NCBI GenBank assembly: GCA_964235485.1
Contig: CAXSAZ010000011.1
Coordinates: 52,481 to 116,480 of the forward strand
Reading direction: 5' to 3'
DNA length: 64,000 bases
From: CAHJXG01 sp964235485
GTDB taxonomy: Bacteria; Pseudomonadota; Alphaproteobacteria; Acetobacterales; Acetobacteraceae
Part shown: in pieces, positions 7,850 through 18,051 of the stretch
How the letters are laid out: the number at the start of each line of letters is the position of its first letter
Position numbering within the stretch: the stretch's first letter is position 1
Made by a program: the position numbers and the translations under genes
Notes under the pieces: model-generated
Database searches by the model: none
Told to the model about the DNA's origin: nothing
Seen by the model: only the letters and a program-made list of their open reading frames with translations

Positions 7850-8284
7850 ATGCCGATCCACCGCAGAACGCTGTTGCAGGCCGCCGTCCTTTCAACGGCT
7901 GCCGCGTCCACGCCGGCATGGGCTGACCGGACGCCATCGCCGAAGGATACGCTGCTCTACATCATCTCGCCGCGCAGCGGGGAGCGCGTCCGCGGCGCGT
8001 TTTGGTGCCGTTTCGGGCTGCGCAACATGGGCGTCACCCGTGCGGGGGACGCGACGCCGAACCTTGGGCACCATCACCTGCTCATCGATGTCGATGAAGC
8101 GTTGAACCCGGACGAACCCATCCCGTCCGACAAGAGGCACCTGCATTTCGGTGCCGGGCAAACCGAAACCCGTCTCGACCTGCCGCGCGGGCGGCACACG
8201 CTCCAGCTCGTGCTGGGGAACGCCGAGCACATGCTGTTCGATCCGCCGGTCGTATCGCGCAAGATCACGATCTTTGTGACGTAG
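7850..8284 (+). CDS. DUF4399 domain-containing periplasmic protein
   Basis: 144 residues. An N-terminal signal peptide with twin arginines (MPIHRRTLLQAAVLSTAAAS) ends at a likely AWA cleavage site. The mature part is a single DUF4399 domain with the conserved blocks YIISPRSGERV, NLGHHHLLID and DKRHLHFGAGQTET, rich in histidines that might bind metal. The function of the family is unknown. The ATG at 7850 has a GAGGA ribosome-binding site. It follows the SUMF1-domain gene by 38 bases and is probably co-transcribed with it. Confidence 0.85.
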   Translation: MPIHRRTLLQAAVLSTAAASTPAWADRTPSPKDTLLYIISPRSGERVRGAFWCRFGLRNMGVTRAGDATPNLGHHHLLIDVDEALNPDEPIPSDKRHLHFGAGQTETRLDLPRGRHTLQLVLGNAEHMLFDPPVVSRKITIFVT

Positions 8285-8307
8285 CGGCGCCCGGCGAAGG
8301 CAGGCGG

Positions 8308-9108
8308 CTACACGTCAAGCTCGACGCAAACCGGCACGTGGTCCGAGGTCCGCGGCCAGTCCCGCGCTTCCGTCAGCACGGTGCTCGACCGCAGGCCCGG
8401 CAGAAGGTCGTGGCTGACCCAAATGTGGTCCAGCCGGCGTCCGCGATTGGCCTGCTTCCAATCCTGGTTGCGGTAGGACCACCAGGTGTAGAGCTTCTGC
8501 TCCGCCGGCACGAAGTGCCGCATGGCATCGACGAAGCCCGTCCGCATCCATGCTTCCATCGCCGCGACCTCCACGGGCGTGTGGCAGACCACGGTGAGGA
8601 GTTGCTTATGGCTCCAAACGTCGTGCTCCATCGGCGCGATGTTGAGGTCGCCGACCAGGATGCAACGCTCGGGCCGGGTTGCTGCGAACCAGTTGGTGAC
8701 CTCGGCGACGAAGGCCAGCTTGTGCGCGAACTTCGGGTTGACCGCCGGGTCCGGCTCGTCCCCGCCGGCGGGCACGTAGAAGTCGTGCAGCGCCACGGGT
8801 CCCGCCGGCGTCGAGAGCGCCACCCCGACGTGCCGGCAATCGCCGCGCTCGCACCAGTCGGGGCCGTCCAGCGGGGCGAGCGGCACGCGCGACAGGACCG
8901 CGACGCCGTTGTAGCCCTTCATGCCGCGCCGGGCGACGTGGGGGTAGCCGAACGCGCCGGGCGCCGCGTCGGGGAACAGCGCGTCCGGCACCTTGGTTTC
9001 CTGCAGGCAGATCACGTCTGGGTCGAGCGCCGCCACCAGCCGCTCCACCAGCGGCAGCCGGAGGCGGAGCGAGTTGATGTTCCAGGTGGCGACTCGCAGC
9101 GTGGTCAT
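8308..9108 (-). CDS. xthA: Exodeoxyribonuclease III (AP endonuclease)
   Basis: 266 residues, standard length. ExoIII signatures are present: TLRVATWNINSLRLRL at the N-terminus, DVICLQETKV (metal-binding Glu), the Tyr/Asp region KGYNGVAVLSR, VGDLNIAP and the C-terminal DHVPVCVEL with the catalytic His. It removes damaged 3' ends and cleaves at abasic sites in base-excision repair. It is convergent with the DUF4399 gene and divergent from the livK-type gene, so it is transcribed alone. Confidence 0.95.
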   Translation of the reverse strand: MTTLRVATWNINSLRLRLPLVERLVAALDPDVICLQETKVPDALFPDAAPGAFGYPHVARRGMKGYNGVAVLSRVPLAPLDGPDWCERGDCRHVGVALSTPAGPVALHDFYVPAGGDEPDPAVNPKFAHKLAFVAEVTNWFAATRPERCILVGDLNIAPMEHDVWSHKQLLTVVCHTPVEVAAMEAWMRTGFVDAMRHFVPAEQKLYTWWSYRNQDWKQANRGRRLDHIWVSHDLLPGLRSSTVLTEARDWPRTSDHVPVCVELDV

Positions 9109-9215
9109 CGCCGTCCCATGGCCCGGCGCGGAGTGCGGTGCAAGCCGCCTTGATTATCGGGCCGTTTCGAGTACGGTCCCGGCCCGATCCGCTTTCCGTG
9201 AAGGAAACACCGACG

Positions 9216-10337
9216 ATGCTCCGCCGCTCCTTGCTCGCCGCCGCCGTCACGCTGGCGACGGTTCCGGCCGCCTTCGCGCAAGGGGGCGCCCCGATCCCCG
9301 TGGGCGCAATCGAAATCCTGAGCGGCCCCAACGCCGCCTATGGCACCGCGATCCGCGCCGGGCTGGAACTGGCGCTGGAGGAGGTCAACGCCCAAGGCGT
9401 GGGGGGGCGCAAGATCGCGCTGACGGTGGAGGACAGCGCTGCCAACAAGGACCAGGCGATCAACGCCGCCCGCAAGCTGATCGGCCGGGACAAGGTGGTG
9501 GCGATCATCGGGCCCACCTTGTCGAACGAGATGTTCGCCGTGGGGCCGGTGGTGAACGAGCGCAAAATCCCGATCATTGGCACCAGCACCACGGCCGTGG
9601 GCATCACCGCCATCGGCCCCTACGTGTTCCGCACCAGCCTGCCGGAAAGCGACGTGATCCCGGTGACGCTGGCGCGGGCCAAGACGCGCGGCGTGAAAAC
9701 GGTCGCGCTGATGTATGCGAACGACGATGCGTTCTCGAAGTCGGGCTTCGACACCATGAAGGCGGCGGCCGAGAAGGCCGGGCTGAACATCCTGGCCATC
9801 GAGAGCTTCGGCAGCAAGGACACCGACTTCAGCGCGCAACTGACCAAGATCCGCGCGCTGAAGCCGGATGCGGTCGGCATCTCGGCCCTCGTCGAGCCGG
9901 TGTCGGGCGTGCTGCTGCAAGCGCGGCAACTGGGGTTCGGCAAGGACACGCTGTTCATCGGCGGCAACGGCAGCAACTCGCCGAAACTGGGCGAGATCGC
10001 GGGCAGCGCCGCCGACGGCCTGATCGTCGGCAGCCCGTGGTTCGTGGGCAAGGACGACCCGGCGAACCAAGCCTTTGTCGCCAAGTTCCGTGCGAGGTAC
10101 GGCCGCGAGCCCGACCAGTTCGCCGCCCAAGCCTATGACTGCATGTACATCCTGGCGGACGCTATTGCCCGCGCTGGGACGCCCGAACCGGCCAAGATCC
10201 GCGATGCCCTGTTGGAAACGAAGCACAGCGGCGTCATGGGGCCGTTCACCTTCACCCCGGGCCGCGACCCCGCCAGCACCGAGGGCGTGGTGGTGCTCGC
10301 GATGCAGGACGGCAAGTTCGGCATCGCCCCGGAGTAG
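9216..10337 (+). CDS. Branched-chain amino-acid-type ABC transporter substrate-binding protein
   Basis: 373 residues. A Sec signal peptide is visible (MLRRSLLAAAVTLATVPAAF, cleavage near AFAQ). The mature part is a type I periplasmic-binding fold of the LivK/Peripla_BP_6 family: IPVGAIEILSGPNAAYGTAI, GLELALEEVNAQG, VVAIIGPTLSNEM and AYDCMYILADAI. The ATG at 9216 follows an AAGGAA ribosome-binding site. It heads a five-gene operon with two permeases and two ATPases. The ligand could be a branched-chain amino acid, an amide, urea or an aromatic acid; the sequence does not decide. Confidence 0.92.
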   Translation: MLRRSLLAAAVTLATVPAAFAQGGAPIPVGAIEILSGPNAAYGTAIRAGLELALEEVNAQGVGGRKIALTVEDSAANKDQAINAARKLIGRDKVVAIIGPTLSNEMFAVGPVVNERKIPIIGTSTTAVGITAIGPYVFRTSLPESDVIPVTLARAKTRGVKTVALMYANDDAFSKSGFDTMKAAAEKAGLNILAIESFGSKDTDFSAQLTKIRALKPDAVGISALVEPVSGVLLQARQLGFGKDTLFIGGNGSNSPKLGEIAGSAADGLIVGSPWFVGKDDPANQAFVAKFRARYGREPDQFAAQAYDCMYILADAIARAGTPEPAKIRDALLETKHSGVMGPFTFTPGRDPASTEGVVVLAMQDGKFGIAPE

Positions 10338-10386
10338 CGGCGCGCCGGCACTTGCGGCAGGCGCGCGAACCCCATAGGACCCGGCC

Positions 10387-11265
10387 ATGCTTGCCCAGCA
10401 GCTTGTGAACGGCGTCCTGCTCGGCGCCACCTATGCCCTGTTCGCCCTCGGCTTCACGCTGATGTTCGGCGTGCTGCGGGTTATCAACCTGACCTACGGA
10501 TTCTACTTCTCGGCCGGCGCGTTGCTGGCGTTGTGGCTGGCGCGGCAGGGGGCTTCCATCTGGCTGGCGCTGCCGCTCGCGGCGCTCGGCGCCGGGTGCA
10601 TCGCGGTGGTGCTCGACTGGGTGCTGCTGACCCGGCTGCGCCGCGTCCGGGCGCCGGAGCTGTCGTCGCTCATGGTGACGCTTGGCGGCGTGCTGGCGTT
10701 GTACTCGGCGCTGACGAGCTGGCTCGGCCCCGACATCCGCCGCTTGCCGCCGGGCACCGTGAGCGCGGAAGCCTTCCACATCGGCGACATCCGCGTCACC
10801 GCGGCGCAGATCCTGATCTTGGGGGCCACGGCGCTGCTGGTCGGCGCGCTGCTGCTGCTGATGCGCGGCACCCGGCTGGGCCTCGCGATACGCGCCATGG
10901 CGGAGAAGCCGGACGCGGCGCAGCTCATGGGCATCGACACCGGGCGGGCGGCGGCGCTGGTGTCCTTCATCTCCGGCTGCCTGGCCGGGGCAGGGGGGGT
11001 GCTGATCGGGCTGAATTTCAACGCGATCCATCCCTACATGGGGGAGGCGATGATGCTGCGCGGCTTCGTCGTCATCATCGTGGGCGGCCTCGGCGACATC
11101 CGCGGCGCGTTGCTGGCCGGGTTGGCGCTGGGCGTGATCGAGGTGATGACCGCGGGCTACGTGTCGTCTGGGCTGAAGGAGGCGGTGGCGTTCCTGATCC
11201 TGGTGGCCGTGCTGTGGACCCGGCCCTCCGGCCTGTTCGGCCGCGCCGTGCTGCGGCGGGCCTGA
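10387..11265 (+). CDS. livH: Branched-chain amino-acid-type ABC transporter permease (LivH type)
   Basis: 292 residues, with about eight hydrophobic helices. The N-terminus LAQQLVNGVLLGATYALFAL and the segment TLMFGVLRVINLTYG are typical LivH/BPD_transp_2 features, as is AIRAMAEKPDAAQLMGID (the cytoplasmic coupling loop with the EAA-like motif). It partners LivM to form the inner-membrane channel. The stop TGA overlaps the ATG of the livM gene at 11265. Confidence 0.92.
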   Translation: MLAQQLVNGVLLGATYALFALGFTLMFGVLRVINLTYGFYFSAGALLALWLARQGASIWLALPLAALGAGCIAVVLDWVLLTRLRRVRAPELSSLMVTLGGVLALYSALTSWLGPDIRRLPPGTVSAEAFHIGDIRVTAAQILILGATALLVGALLLLMRGTRLGLAIRAMAEKPDAAQLMGIDTGRAAALVSFISGCLAGAGGVLIGLNFNAIHPYMGEAMMLRGFVVIIVGGLGDIRGALLAGLALGVIEVMTAGYVSSGLKEAVAFLILVAVLWTRPSGLFGRAVLRRA

Positions 11266-12119
11266 TGCCTGCCTGGCTCGACGATTTCCTGTGGACCTAC
11301 CAGAACCTGGTGTATGCGCTCGGCATCAACGGGCTGCTGGCGCTGTCGATGTACGTCGTGCTGGCGGTGGGCCAGTTGTCCCTGGGGCAAGCGGCGTTTA
11401 TGGGGTTGGGCGCTTACTCCTCCGCGCTGATGACCTTGAAGCTCGGCCTGCCGTTCGCCGCGGTGCTGCCGCTGTCCGTCGTCGTTCCCGTCGCCTTCGC
11501 CCTGGCGGTCGGGGGGCCGACGCTGCGGCTGGCCGGCGTTTACCTCGCCATCGCCACCATCGGGCTGGGCGAGGTGTTGCGCGCGGTTTACCTCAACGTG
11601 GACCTGTTCGGCGGCGCGCTGGGCTTGTCCGGCATCCCGGAGCGCGCGACGGCCCCCATGATCTACGGGCTGCTCGGCCTGGCGGTGCTGGCGCTGTGGC
11701 TGGTCGGGCGCAGCGGCATCGGCCGGGCGATGGAGGCGATGCGGGAGGACGAGACGGCCGCCGAGGTCATGGGCGTGCCGGTCCGGCGCTACAAGATGGG
11801 CGCGCTGCTGGCGTCCGCCACGCTGGCTGGCCTGGCAGGCTGCCTGTCCGCCCACGTGTCGAGCTTCATCGGTCCCAACGAGTATGGTTTCGAGCCGGCC
11901 GTCACCATCCTGTCCTATGCGCTGCTGGGCGGCATCGGCACCCCGCTTGCCCCGGTGGTCGGCGCCTGGGTGCTGACCCTGCTGCCGGAGCTGCTGCGCG
12001 GGGTCAGCGACATCCGGTTGGTGCTGAACGGCGTGATCATCGTGTTGGCTGTGCTGTTCCTGCCGAACGGCCTGCTGGCGGTGCGCATGAAGCGGATCGG
12101 CGCCCGCACCGCCGCATGA
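11265..12119 (+). CDS. livM: Branched-chain amino-acid-type ABC transporter permease (LivM type)
   Basis: 284 residues, polytopic. LivM features include LALSMYVVLAVGQLSLGQAAF, ATIGLGEVLRAVYLN and the coupling loop AMEAMREDETAAEVMGV. The C-terminus ends with FLPNGLLAVRMKRIG. The ATG at 11265 shares one base with the livH stop, and its own stop overlaps the next ATG (ATGA at 12116), consistent with tight translational coupling along the operon. Confidence 0.92.
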   Translation: MPAWLDDFLWTYQNLVYALGINGLLALSMYVVLAVGQLSLGQAAFMGLGAYSSALMTLKLGLPFAAVLPLSVVVPVAFALAVGGPTLRLAGVYLAIATIGLGEVLRAVYLNVDLFGGALGLSGIPERATAPMIYGLLGLAVLALWLVGRSGIGRAMEAMREDETAAEVMGVPVRRYKMGALLASATLAGLAGCLSAHVSSFIGPNEYGFEPAVTILSYALLGGIGTPLAPVVGAWVLTLLPELLRGVSDIRLVLNGVIIVLAVLFLPNGLLAVRMKRIGARTAA

Positions 12120-12939
12120 CCCCGCTGCTGGAACAACCATTGCTTGACATCGGCGGCCTGACCCGCCGCTACGCCGGGCTGGTCGCGGTGGATGGCGTGA
12201 ACATGCAGGTGATGCCCGGCGGCGTTCACGCCGTGATCGGGCCGAACGGCGCCGGCAAGACCACGCTGTTCAACCTGGTGTCCGGCCTGGTGCCGCCCAG
12301 CGCCGGGCGCATCCGCTTCGCCGGGCAGGACGTGACCAGGCTGGCCGCCGACCGCCGCGCGGCGCTGGGCCTCGCCCGCACGTTCCAGAACATCCGCGTG
12401 TTCGCCGCGATGACTGTGCTGGAGAATGTGCTGACCGGCTTGCACGCCCGGCTTGCCGTGGGCCTGCCGGGCGTGGTGCTGCGCTTGCCGCGCTTTCGAG
12501 CGGAGGAGAAGCGTGCCGTGGCCCGTGCCCGCGCGGCGCTCGACCTGGTAGGCCTCGCCGACAAGGCCGGGCAACGGGCGCAGGCACTGTCCTACGGCGA
12601 CCAGCGCCGCTTGGAGATCGCCCGCGCCATGGCGCCCGAGCCGCGCCTGATCCTGCTGGACGAGCCGGCTGCCGGCATGAACCCGGCGGAAACCGAGGCC
12701 CTCGCCACCCTGGTCCGCCGGCTCAGCGGCTTCGGCGCTACGGTGCTGCTGGTGGAGCATGACATGGGCTTCGTCATGGACATCTCCGACACCGTGACCG
12801 TGCTGAACTTCGGCAAGCGCATCTTTGAAGGGACGCCGCAGGCCGTCCGGCAGGAACCTGCCGTGATCGAGGCGTATCTCGGCCACAAGGTCGCCGCGCG
12901 CCTCGCGGCCGGCGCCAAGGCCGGGGTGCGCGGCGCGGG

Positions 12940-12943
<4 letters not shown>
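12116..12943 (+). CDS. livG: ABC transporter ATP-binding protein (LivG type)
   Basis: 275 residues. It has Walker A (GPNGAGKTT), the Q-loop segment ARTFQNIRVF, an ABC signature variant ALSYGDQRRLEIARAM, Walker B (LILLDEPAAGMNP) and the H-loop (LLVEHDMGFV). The longer insert between Walker A and signature and the AAGMNP sequence mark the LivG rather than LivF subgroup. It energises the LivHM channel together with LivF. Confidence 0.93.
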
Positions 12944-13650
<707 letters not shown>

Positions 13651-13694
13651 ACGGCCTCATACGGACGGCACCATTGATTGACCCGTGTGCGGCT

Positions 13695-13743
13695 GATGGT
13701 CACCCATCCTACGCGACCCATGCCGTAGGATGGGGTGCCCATC
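13695..13743. repeat. Near-perfect inverted repeat between convergent genes (terminator or dispersed hairpin element)
   Basis: The arms GATGGTCACCCATCCTACG and CGTAGGATGGGGTGCCCATC pair over about 19 bases with one mismatch and one bulge, around a 10-base loop. The core CCCATCCTACG is perfectly complementary. It lies between the 3' ends of livF and the convergent lipoprotein gene. There is no T-tract on either side, so it may act as a transcript-stabilising hairpin, a bidirectional terminator or a copy of a dispersed repeat. No second copy was noticed in this window. Confidence 0.6.
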
Positions 13744-13777
13744 GGCGAATAATGGTCATCCAACCAAGCCGCCCGTA

Positions 13778-14353
13778 TCAGGGCGCCGGAAGCTCCTGCT
13801 GCTCCACCGGGGCCGGCGGCGGGGCGGCGGTCGGATCCTGCAGCCAGTCGCGCAGCGAGCGGCGGACCTGGAACTCAAGCTCCACGTTCATGTCGTCCAT
13901 CATCAGCCGGGTCAGGTCGTAAAGCGCCTCGCGTAGATTGCCGCCCGTGATGGACGAGCGGGTCACACGCGCCTCCGCGAAGCCCGCCCGGGCGCCGTCG
14001 TCCATAAAGATTTCCAGGCGCGCGGCCATGGAAGCGTCCAAGTGGTCGGAGCTTCGGTCAACCCCCGCCGCGTCGATGGTGAACGCTGCACGGCCCGACG
14101 TGCCGCCGGCCGCCAGCCGGTCCAGCGCCATCTGCCGCAGCGTCGCGCCCAACAGCGCCGGGGACTGCGCCTCGACCGGGCTGGGCGGCGGCGCGTTGCC
14201 CACATCGACCGTCGCCACGTTGAGTCGCAGCGGCGCCAGGTAGTCGTAGCGCAGCGGCGGCATGGCGCGCGTCGGCGCATCGCCGCCGCACGCCGCCGCG
14301 GCCCAAGGCAGCAGCAGCGCCGTGCGCCGCGGCAGGCTAGTTAAGCCGGGCAT
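13778..14353 (-). CDS. Putative lipoprotein, conserved hypothetical
   Basis: 191 residues. The N-terminus (RRTALLLPWAAAACGG) looks like a lipoprotein signal with a lipobox-like AAAC. The mature part has a mixed alpha/beta pattern with YDYLAPLRLNVATVDVG, then a helical segment and ALYDLTRLMMDDMNVELEFQ, followed by a Pro-rich tail. The opening (conversion of small strands and a helix) is vaguely reminiscent of outer-membrane assembly lipoproteins, but no family motif was recognised. The start overlaps the 3' end of hslO by 17 bases, so it is downstream in the same transcript. Confidence 0.75.
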   Translation of the reverse strand: MPGLTSLPRRTALLLPWAAAACGGDAPTRAMPPLRYDYLAPLRLNVATVDVGNAPPPSPVEAQSPALLGATLRQMALDRLAAGGTSGRAAFTIDAAGVDRSSDHLDASMAARLEIFMDDGARAGFAEARVTRSSITGGNLREALYDLTRLMMDDMNVELEFQVRRSLRDWLQDPTAAPPPAPVEQQELPAP

Positions 14354-15305
14354 CGCCGCCTTTGCCGTGCACCTCGTCGCGGTCGAAGCGGAAATCCAGG
14401 TTGCAGAACTCGCAGGTCATCACGATGTCGCCCTCGACCGACATGTGGTCCAGGTCGTCCGGCGGGAAGGTTTCCAGGATGCCGGACAGCCGGGCGCGGG
14501 AGCAGCGGCAGCCATAGGCCAAGGCGCGGTTGCGGTCGGCCGACACGCCGGCCGCGCCGAACAACAGGTAAAGCAGGCGCTCCGGCGGGATGCTGTCGTC
14601 CAGCAGTTCCTCCTCCTTGAGCGTCGCGGCGAGCGCGGTCGCGGTCCGCCAGCTTTCGGATTGCGCTTCCACGTCCAGGTCCGGGCTGATGCCGCCCTCG
14701 CCGGGGATGCGCTCCAGGATCAGCGCGGCGGCCCGCCAGCCCGCCTCCGTGCGGGCGCAGGCGAGGCGGACGCTGCACAGGATTTGCTCGCTGGTTTGGA
14801 AATAATGCAACGCCATGTCGGCGAGGCTGTCGCCCTCGATGGCGACGATGCCTTGGTGCCGTTCGCGGTCCGGGCCTTGGTCCACGCTGAACGCCAGGTA
14901 GCCGTGGCCGAGCAGGGCGGCGGCGGAGGGCGCAGGGTCGCTGGCCAGCAAGGCGGCGAGCCGGTCCGGCTCGGCCCGGGCATAGCCGCGCAGGGCGCCG
15001 GACTCGGTGCAGTCGGCCAGCAGCATCGGCACCGCGCCGTCCCCTTTGGCTTGCAGGCTGAAGCTGCCCTGAAACTTCAATGCCGTCGCCAGCGCCGCCG
15101 CGAGCGCCAGGGCTTGGCCTGACAGTGCGGTGACGGCATCGTGGTTCGCGTGCCGGGTGAGCAGCGCGTCGGCCAACGGGCCGAGCCGCACGAGGCGCCC
15201 GCGGACCGGCTGGCCCGCCAAGTGGAAGGGAGTGACGCCGCGGGGCACGACGATATCGGGCACGTCCGGGCGGGCGCTGTCCAGGAAGGCAGGGGTCGAT
15301 GTCAT
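14337..15305 (-). CDS. hslO: Hsp33 redox-regulated chaperone
   Basis: 322 residues. The C-terminal zinc centre has the four cysteines of the redox switch: YGCRCSRARL (C-x-C) and VMTCEFCNLDFRF (C-x-x-C). The N-terminal substrate-binding domain includes TLKFQGSFSLQAKGDGAVP-like sequence and the GHGYLAFSVDQG stretch. On oxidation Hsp33 loses zinc and becomes an ATP-independent holdase. The ATG at 15305 is preferred to the longer frame because upstream residues are low-complexity. It is transcribed ahead of the small lipoprotein gene. Confidence 0.93.
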   Translation of the reverse strand: MTSTPAFLDSARPDVPDIVVPRGVTPFHLAGQPVRGRLVRLGPLADALLTRHANHDAVTALSGQALALAAALATALKFQGSFSLQAKGDGAVPMLLADCTESGALRGYARAEPDRLAALLASDPAPSAAALLGHGYLAFSVDQGPDRERHQGIVAIEGDSLADMALHYFQTSEQILCSVRLACARTEAGWRAAALILERIPGEGGISPDLDVEAQSESWRTATALAATLKEEELLDDSIPPERLLYLLFGAAGVSADRNRALAYGCRCSRARLSGILETFPPDDLDHMSVEGDIVMTCEFCNLDFRFDRDEVHGKGGDARLN

Positions 15306-15415
15306 GCGCCCTACATAGGGATCGGCCCGGCCCCCGTGAACCTGCCGCGTGCCGGCGATGCGTTGCGGGCCATGTTTTGGGGAGGGACGGTGGCGATCCG
15401 GGCCATGCGGCAAAC

Positions 15416-15690
15416 GTCGCCGCCGTACTGTGGTCGGAGCGGGACGGCGGCCTTTACCTCGGCCGGCTCGCCACCGCGCCGCATTGCCGCGGCCAGGGCT
15501 TGCCACCGAACTCGTCCGCGCCGCGGAGGCCGAGGCGCGGCGGCGCAGCCTGCCGCGGCTTCACCTCGGCGTGCGGCTGGCCTTGCCCGGCAACCGGCGC
15601 TTGTTTGCCCGGCTGGGCTTCACCGAAACGGTGCTGCACGCCCATCCCGGCCACGCCGAGCCGACCTGGACGGAAGCCGAGAGGCTGGTC
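15416..15690 (+). pseudogene. Degraded GNAT acetyltransferase (frameshift, N-terminus missing)
   Basis: Two frames together encode the core of a GNAT domain. From 15416 one frame gives VAAVLWSERDGGLYLGRL and then the acetyl-CoA loop start ATAPHCRGQGL. At about 15502 the similarity continues one frame lower as ATELVRAAEAEARRRSLPRL, then LARLGFTE-like sequence (LFARLGFTETVLH). Adding one G (TTGCC to TTGGCC) would join them. No plausible N-terminal third is found upstream, and no proper stop follows, as the frame runs into antisense of the exchanger gene. It is therefore likely a true pseudogene, although a one-base sequencing error at the shift cannot be excluded. Confidence 0.7.
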
Positions 15691-16762
15691 ACGGCACCAC
15701 CGCCAGGAACAGGAACACCGCCAGGATCACCAGATGGACCGCCCCTTGCAGCACCGTCGTCCGCCCGGTCCCGAGCGTCAGCACGCTGATCAGCAGCGTC
15801 GCCGCCAGCAGCACTTCCTCCTTTGCGCCAAGCCCCAGGGTCAGCGGCGTGCCCAGCGCGACCGACACCGCGGCAACCGCCGGGATCGTCAGCCCGATGC
15901 TGGCGAGCGCCGAGCCGAGGGCGAGGTTGAGGCTGGTCTGCAGGCGGTTGGCCCGCGCCGCGCGCAAGGCGGCCAAGGCTTCCGGCAGCAGCACCAGCGC
16001 CGCGATCACCACGCCGATCACCGACTTCGGCGCGCCCGCCCACTCCAGCCCGGCCTCCATGGCGGGCGACAACGATTTCGCCAATCCCACGACGGCCGCC
16101 AACGCGACGACCAGCAGGAGCGCGCTCACCAGGGCTGCCCGGACAGAGGGAGGTGCCTCACGCGCGTCATCCGCCGGGTCGTGCAGGAAGTCGTCGGGGT
16201 GCCGAACCGTTTGCACGAACACGAACACGCCGTACAGCGCCAGCGACACGACGCCCACGAAGGCCAGTTGCCCCGGGGTGTACACCGGACCCGGCGTGGA
16301 CGTGGTGAAGTTGGGCAGCACGAGCGTCAGCGTGGTCAGTGCCGTCAGCACCGCAAGCGCGCCGCTCGCGCCCTGCAGTTGGAACCCCTGCGCCCGATGC
16401 TCCATGCCGCCGGCCAGCAGGCACGCCCCGACCACGCCGTTGCACACCAGCATCACCGCCGCGAACACCGTGTCCCGCGCCAGCGCCGCCTTTTCGGGTC
16501 CGCCGCCCAGCATCACGGAGACCACCAGCGCCACCTCGATCACCGTGACGGCAACGGCCAGCACCAGCGTGCCGAACGGCTCGCCGACCCGGTGCGCCAC
16601 CAGCTCGGCATGGTAAACGGCGGCGAACACCGTGGCGACCAGCGCCACGGCGGACGCGGCGGCCAGGGAGACGTTCAGTCCGATGACCCCCGCCCCGGCC
16701 AGCGCCGCCCACCCGGCGAGCGGCCAAAACCAGGCCCACCAAGGCATCCGCGCCGTGCTCAT
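15689..16762 (-). CDS. Calcium/proton (sodium/calcium-type) exchanger, ChaA-like
   Basis: 357 residues with about eleven hydrophobic helices. The two alpha-repeat regions of the cation/Ca2+ exchanger superfamily are visible: the first around VAVTVIEVALVVSVML and the second around ALVLLPEALAALRAAR followed by LNLALGSALASIGLTIP. Conserved acidic residues lie in each. The family extrudes Ca2+ or Na+ in exchange for H+. Its 3' end abuts the GNAT remnant on the other strand. It is possibly co-transcribed with argDF and the small gene upstream, after a 33-base gap. Confidence 0.9.
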   Translation of the reverse strand: MSTARMPWWAWFWPLAGWAALAGAGVIGLNVSLAAASAVALVATVFAAVYHAELVAHRVGEPFGTLVLAVAVTVIEVALVVSVMLGGGPEKAALARDTVFAAVMLVCNGVVGACLLAGGMEHRAQGFQLQGASGALAVLTALTTLTLVLPNFTTSTPGPVYTPGQLAFVGVVSLALYGVFVFVQTVRHPDDFLHDPADDAREAPPSVRAALVSALLLVVALAAVVGLAKSLSPAMEAGLEWAGAPKSVIGVVIAALVLLPEALAALRAARANRLQTSLNLALGSALASIGLTIPAVAAVSVALGTPLTLGLGAKEEVLLAATLLISVLTLGTGRTTVLQGAVHLVILAVFLFLAVVP

Positions 16763-16795
16763 GCTGGTCGAGATCCCAGTCCGCGCCGCGCGGGT

Positions 16796-17076
16796 CTAGC
16801 TGTCCTCGGCGATTTCCGCTTCGAGCGCTTCCAGCCGCTGGTCAAGCTGCGCCATCGCGTCGTTGTCCAGCCCGAGGCCCGCCAGCGCGTGGTGCAGCGC
16901 AGCCCGGCAGCCGTTGAACTCGGTCCCCAGCATGTCCGACGGAGCGGCCGGCGCCTTGCGGCGGCCAAGGCAGGTGCCGTAAGCCTCCCGCGCCGGGCCG
17001 ACGCTGGCCGGCAGGCCGGCGAACGCCTCATCCAGCCGCTGCTCCACCCAGCCCGGCGTTGACGCGATCTCTTCGG

Positions 17077-17080
<4 letters not shown>
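16796..17080 (-). CDS. Small conserved hypothetical protein downstream of argF
   Basis: 94 residues, acidic and helical, family not recognised. The sequence begins (M)TEEIASTPGWVEQRLDEAF and ends with a coiled-coil-like DQLDQRLEALEAE-type segment (AQLDQRLEALEAEIAEDS). Two cysteines occur in TCLGRRKAP and NGCRAALHHAL. The start is a TTG at 17080 that overlaps the argF stop (TTGA), which explains why no ATG is found and argues for coupling to argF. There is no signal peptide or membrane helix. Confidence 0.65.

Positions 17081-18047
<967 letters not shown>

Positions 18048-18051
<4 letters not shown>

Noticed and set aside
13778..14353. LptE-type LPS assembly lipoprotein
   Set aside because: Size and lipoprotein signal fit, but no LptE sequence pattern or leuS/holA neighbourhood is present.
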